Shown here in pieces: positions 60,545 to 64,000 of a stretch of DNA of 64,000 nucleotides; positions within the stretch are counted from its first letter, which is position 1; the number at the start of each line of letters is the position of its first letter. The translations under genes and the position numbers were made by a program. The DNA is from Streptomyces sp. NBC_00568 (GTDB lineage Bacteria > Actinomycetota > Actinomycetes > Streptomycetales > Streptomycetaceae), in contig NZ_JAPENW010000001.1 in assembly GCF_026341855.1 (NCBI RefSeq), positions 4,083,001 to 4,147,000 on the forward strand, in the 5' to 3' direction. The notes under the pieces are model-generated. The model was not told the origin of the DNA. It worked only from the letters and a program-made list of their open reading frames with translations, and did not search any database.

Positions 60545-61504
60545 ATGCACACCGTGGCCGTACTGGCACTGGACCAGGTCATCCCGTTCGACCTCTCCGC
60601 CCCGATCGACACCTTCGGCTGGGCCCGGCTGCCCGACGGGCGGCCGGCGTACCGGACCCGGGTGTGCTCGGTCACCGCGGACGCGGAGGTGAGCGCGGGC
60701 CCGTTCACGCTGCGTGCCCCGTACGGTCTGGAGGCGCTGGCCGAGGCGGACACGATCATCCTGCCCGGGCGGGCCGACCCGTCGCTGCCCCTGCCGCCGG
60801 GGGTCGCTGAGGCGCTGCGCGCGGCGGCCGCGAACGGTACGCGGATCGCGTCGATCTGCGTCGGCGCGTTCGTCTTCGCCGCCACGGGCCTGCTGGACGG
60901 ACTCCGGGCGACCACGCACTGGCTCGCGGCCGGTGAACTGGCAGCGAAGTACCCGGCGGTGACCGTCGACCCGAACGTTCTCTACGTCGACAACGGCCAG
61001 TTCCTCACCTCGGCGGGCGCGGCGGCGGCCCTGGACCTGTGCCTGCACATGATCCGCAAGGACCACGGCTCGGCGGTCGCCGCACACGCGGCCCGGCTGT
61101 CCGTCATGCCGCTCGAACGGGAGGGCGGCCAGGCCCAGTTCATCGTCCACACACAGCCGCCGGTACCGGCCGGGACGACCATGGAGCCGCTTCTCGTCTG
61201 GCTGGAGGAGAACGCGGACCGCGAGCTGACCCTGGAGGACATCGCGGACCACGCCGGCATGAGCACCCGCACCCTCAACCGCCGCTTCCGCGAACAGACC
61301 GGCACGACACCGCTCCAGTGGCTCCACCGGGCCCGGGTGCGGCGCGCCCAGTACCTCCTGGAGACGACCACGTACCCGGTCGAACGCATCGCCACCCAGG
61401 CGGGCTTCGGCTCACCGACGGCATTCAGGGAACGCTTCAAGAGGGTGGTGGGGACGAGCCCGTACGCGTACCGGCGGGCGTTCCGGGGGGTGGGGGTGTC
61501 TTGA
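60545..61504 (+). CDS. GlxA-type AraC transcriptional regulator
   Basis: This 319-residue regulator has an N-terminal DJ-1/PfpI domain (about 1-180) with the Cys nucleophile-elbow SICVGAF (about 105), and two AraC helix-turn-helix motifs (about 220-315, LTLEDIADHAGMSTRTLNRRF and VERIATQAGFGSPTAF). A TAGGCT box ends 6-7 nt before the ATG, so it is likely leaderless. Targets unknown. Confidence 0.88.
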   Translation: MHTVAVLALDQVIPFDLSAPIDTFGWARLPDGRPAYRTRVCSVTADAEVSAGPFTLRAPYGLEALAEADTIILPGRADPSLPLPPGVAEALRAAAANGTRIASICVGAFVFAATGLLDGLRATTHWLAAGELAAKYPAVTVDPNVLYVDNGQFLTSAGAAAALDLCLHMIRKDHGSAVAAHAARLSVMPLEREGGQAQFIVHTQPPVPAGTTMEPLLVWLEENADRELTLEDIADHAGMSTRTLNRRFREQTGTTPLQWLHRARVRRAQYLLETTTYPVERIATQAGFGSPTAFRERFKRVVGTSPYAYRRAFRGVGVS

Positions 61505-61605
61505 CGGGTCCCGTGACCGGGCTCCCTGACCCTGATCCCTGACCCGGCTCCCTGAAGGGGGAGGGGAGCCGAGTCGTTCCGGCCCGTCGGCCGACGAAGG
61601 GCCCG

Positions 61606-61825
61606 GCCCGCCGGTCGGCGAGCCGCTCGGGCCCGCCGGTCGGCGGATTGTTCAGGCCTGCCTGCCGTTCGGCGGATGGCCCGGGTGTGTCGGCGGGGCG
61701 TCGCAGAGCCCGCCGGTCGGCTAGTTGCTCGGGCCTGCCGGTCAGTAGATCGTTCAAGCCCGCCGATCGGCGAGCTGCTCGGGCCCGCCGGTCAGCAGAT
61801 CGTTCAGGCCCGCCGGTCGGCGACG
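61606..61825. repeat. 25-bp tandem repeats forming a 50-bp higher-order array
   Basis: Units start about every 25 bp from 61606. Two sub-types alternate, so 61731-61780 and 61781-61830 are near-copies of 50 bp. The last copies run into the 3' end of the next gene (stop at 61804-61806). A central unit is longer (61656-61705). Confidence 0.8.
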
Positions 61826-62106
61826 GCCCAGGAGGCGACGGCCATGGCCCCGGCGACGCCGAAGACGGCAGGCCAGGCGCCCACCTTCTTGGCCAGCGGG
61901 TGCGACCCGGCGAAGGCGGCGACGTACGCGGCGGTCAGCGCCCCGGCGGCCTTCCCGCCGGCCTGCTGCTTCCACTGCTGCGCGGCGACAGCCCCGGCGG
62001 CGGCCAGCACGACCCCGCCCAGCTGCCGCTTCCTCGTCCAACGGGCGACGCCGTACCCACCGACAAGCCCGCCGGCGGCCACCATCGCGGCCGGAACCTT
62101 CGCCAT
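61804..62106 (-). CDS. Small membrane protein, unknown function
   Basis: This 100-residue Ala/Gly-rich protein has about three short hydrophobic helices. GAGGAGG precedes the ATG. Its last codons (AVADRRA) lie in the repeat array, so the C terminus may vary between strains. Function unknown. Confidence 0.65.
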   Translation of the reverse strand: MAKVPAAMVAAGGLVGGYGVARWTRKRQLGGVVLAAAGAVAAQQWKQQAGGKAAGALTAAYVAAFAGSHPLAKKVGAWPAVFGVAGAMAVASWAVADRRA

Positions 62107-62133
62107 CACTGCCTCCTCGTTCGTCACTCGAGG

Positions 62134-62628
62134 CTAACGCCCTGCCGGAGCCCGGCGGGCCCGGCCCCGGGCGCGGAGCTCGGTCACATAGCCCGCGGAG
62201 ACGGCGCACCCGGCACCGGCGAGGGCGAAGCCCAGGACGGCGGGACCGATGTAACCGGGGACGATGTCGTAACTCCCGCCGTCACTTGTCTCGCACACGA
62301 AGCCCGGGGGGACGTAACTCACGGAGTAGCCGGAGATCTCGATTCCCCCCTCATGCCGCTCCAGCCACCCCGACGTACGGCAGGGCCGGGCCGGCGCCGA
62401 GTCGGTGCCTCCGTCCTCGGCCTCCATGAGCGAACCGGCGACGTGGAGCAGTCCCCACGCGTACACGGCGATGGCGGCGGCACCCGAGAAGGCGGCAAGC
62501 GTCCGAAGGGCCACGGTCGCCTCGATGCGCCGCTCGCCGCGCCGCGCGAGGACGCTACAGCCGTACCCGACGAGGCCGAAGGCGGTGACGGCGGCGATGA
62601 CGAGGAACAGCAGAGTCAGAAACCACAT
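62134..62628 (-). CDS. Small membrane protein, unknown function
   Basis: This 164-residue protein has about three helices (4-22, 45-65, 125-150) and a soluble Glu/Gly/Ser-rich segment between them containing Cys83 and Cys111. No recognised domain. The ATG at 62628 is the likely start. It is 27 bp before the next minus-strand gene. Confidence 0.65.
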   Translation of the reverse strand: MWFLTLLFLVIAAVTAFGLVGYGCSVLARRGERRIEATVALRTLAAFSGAAAIAVYAWGLLHVAGSLMEAEDGGTDSAPARPCRTSGWLERHEGGIEISGYSVSYVPPGFVCETSDGGSYDIVPGYIGPAVLGFALAGAGCAVSAGYVTELRARGRARRAPAGR

Positions 62629-62787
62629 CGCGGCCCCACATGTCGATCGGTCGGTGAATCCGCCGAGTTCAGCACGGCGATCGCGGCGCACCTGTGGCGG
62701 AGCCCACAGTTCCGGCAACAGCGGCGTCACAGTTCACGGGGGTCACCGCCAGGCCGACTGTCGGTGGCACCCGCTTGGATGGGCCGC

Positions 62788-63468
62788 ATGACAGCCCAAG
62801 ACATCGCCGACGCGCTGCCCGACATCGGCTCCCTGAGAGATCTCTGCCGATCGATGGCCATGGCGGAGGCGATATTGAACCCCGGGGGCGAGTGCTCCTA
62901 CTCGTACAGCGCGCGATGGTCGGAAACCGAGGAAGCGGCCTCGATGAGAAACGGATCCGGCGACGAGTACGACATCGTCTTCGCCCCCACCGGCGCGTAC
63001 ATCCGCGGCTTCGACCACGAGTCCCCCCTCAGCCCGTACCACCACGAGGACGTGCCGGCTCCCTGGCCAGGCGTACTGGACTCCGTACCGGAGGCCTTCC
63101 GGGCCTATGTCGACGAGCCCGCCTTCACGGACGAGGCCGGCTGCCCGGTGGTGACGGTGTGCCTGTGGCGGACCGCGGACGCCCCGTCCTGGGAGGCAGG
63201 CCGGATCACCTTCCCCGAAGGACACCCGGACCCCGACGGCTCGGCCTGGCTCTTCCCACTCCTCGTCGACCCGACCCCCGAGGCGTTCCAGGCCTTCGCC
63301 GAGGACTACTACGAGACGTCCGTGAACATCGAGGCGGTACGCGACCTCTACGAGCTGCGCCCGCTCGGCCGCTCGCACATCACCGCGCTGAATCCTTCGG
63401 CCGGCGTCGAGACGGTGATTGCTGAGGCCAGATCGATCGGCTACCCGCTCGGGACGGACTTGGTGTGA
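62788..63468 (+). CDS. Conserved Streptomyces protein, unknown function
   Basis: This 226-residue soluble protein contains the blocks MTAQDIADALPDIGSL, SMRNGSGDEYDIVFAPTGAYIRG and WPGVLDSVPEAFRAYVDEPAF. Homologues of this type are familiar in Streptomyces but have no assigned function. The ATG at 62788 is chosen over one three codons earlier. It is divergent from the preceding gene. Confidence 0.75.
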   Translation: MTAQDIADALPDIGSLRDLCRSMAMAEAILNPGGECSYSYSARWSETEEAASMRNGSGDEYDIVFAPTGAYIRGFDHESPLSPYHHEDVPAPWPGVLDSVPEAFRAYVDEPAFTDEAGCPVVTVCLWRTADAPSWEAGRITFPEGHPDPDGSAWLFPLLVDPTPEAFQAFAEDYYETSVNIEAVRDLYELRPLGRSHITALNPSAGVETVIAEARSIGYPLGTDLV

Positions 63469-63544
63469 TGCCAGGAGAGTCTGCCGCGACTGTCGTGATC
63501 TAACCCCGGCGCCGCTTCGGTGCCGACTCCTCTGCGATGCCGGT

Positions 63545-64000
63545 CTACGCCGTGCTGGAGGAATCGACCGCTGGCCTCATCGCGGATCTGTGAATCAGGG
63601 CCCGCAGCGCATTGGGAGTGCGCCAGGATTCTCCGGGTGAGCTCCTGTGGCACATGCGGTGGCAATTGGCGCACAGGCATGCGAGGTCGCTGAGCCCGGT
63701 TTCCTGGGGCCCGGATATATGGAGAGGTGTGACGTGGTGCACTTCGATGTAGTCCTCGCCGAGTCGCCCGTAGACGTGAGCAAAGTCGAAGTCGCAGACT
63801 TCACACCGAAGTGCCTGGCCCAGGCGCCGCACCTGCTGAATCTTGAGCTTGCGGAGCTTGGGGTCGCGCTCCCGGATGAGGGCCCGGCGGACGAGCAGGC
63901 GGCCCTCGATGGCCGTTGTTCCTGTGTCGTCGGCCTCGTCGAGCTGCTTCGGGAGGAGCTGGAACTCACCGGAACCGATGCCGTCCTCGATAGCTTGCGC
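63545..64000 (-). CDS. HNH endonuclease, N terminus outside window
   Basis: The frame is open from the right edge to 63545 (152 codons visible). It ends in an HNH domain with EVHHVTPLHISG and LACLCANCHRMCHRSSP, of the restriction-type (McrA-like) group. A charged helical region with RRALIRERDPKLRKLK precedes it. The full length and start are unknown. AT-richer codons than its neighbours suggest transfer. Confidence 0.75.
   Translation of the reverse strand, partial: AQAIEDGIGSGEFQLLPKQLDEADDTGTTAIEGRLLVRRALIRERDPKLRKLKIQQVRRLGQALRCEVCDFDFAHVYGRLGEDYIEVHHVTPLHISGPQETGLSDLACLCANCHRMCHRSSPGESWRTPNALRALIHRSAMRPAVDSSSTA

Overview
The window is a stretch of Streptomyces chromosome. The evidence is very high GC with strong third-position GC bias, GTG starts, an SsgA-like sporulation protein (SsgG), DasR-type dre operators around N-acetylglucosamine PTS genes, DUF2510/RDD and DUF1707 proteins, and the actinobacterial CysO/CysM/Mec cysteine pathway. 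From memory, the order hpdR-hpd, ssgG, M6 protease, pncA/pncB, clpS, cysM, nagE2/nagE1/nagF, rph resembles the S. coelicolor SCO29xx core region. No database was consulted.

Layout. 1-3.3 kb: end of a xanthine dehydrogenase-type operon (Fe-S subunit, molybdopterin subunit, 67-aa membrane protein). 3.4-5.7 kb: a SUKH-4 immunity-type protein, a small cysteine-rich protein in an AT-richer patch, and tRNA-Cys. 5.9-13 kb: MFS transporter, DEAD/DEAH helicase, IclR regulator, exported Lon-type (S16) protease, ArsR regulator. 13.3-17.1 kb: a four-gene osmoprotectant ABC importer on the minus strand with overlapping genes. 17.1-25.7 kb: hpdR/hpd (tyrosine catabolism), a TPR protein, a GlcD-like FAD oxidase, ssgG, two RDD proteins. 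26-33 kb: secreted M6 metalloprotease, pncA and pncB (NAD salvage), clpS and DUF2017. 33-38.3 kb: amino acid permease, mec, a newly read 33-aa leader peptide, cysO, cysM, a membrane-anchored PemK/MazF protein, an MBL-fold hydrolase. 38.3-43.8 kb: GlcNAc PTS (two EIIC, one EIIB, three dre boxes), rph, a lipoprotein, rdgB. 43.8-45.1 kb: tRNA-Leu and an HNH endonuclease with four repeated modules. 45.2-53.5 kb: SMR transporter under a guanidine-III riboswitch, GroES-like protein, DUF3618, Bcp, a class A PBP, an ABC-2 exporter, a DUF1707 protein. 53.6-64 kb: GDSL hydrolase, DUF445, MFS, VOC, GlxA/AraC regulator, several small proteins, and an HNH endonuclease cut by the window edge.

Links between genes. 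mec, cysO and cysM form a sulfur-carrier cysteine pathway in which CysO ends Gly-Gly-Met-Ala, so the carrier probably has to be trimmed. The Cys-coding leader peptide in front of cysO suggests cysteine-responsive attenuation. The nag genes form a DasR-controlled uptake module. pncA and pncB are consecutive NAD salvage steps. The two ABC-2 permeases and their ATPase form one exporter.

Points that stand out: the molybdopterin subunit has Ala where xanthine oxidase-family enzymes carry the catalytic Glu; about a dozen intergenic tandem-repeat arrays occur, each with its own unit; the S16 protease lacks the usual PDZ domain; and about ten genes have a -10-like hexamer 6-8 nt before the start codon and no ribosome binding site, as expected of leaderless transcripts.
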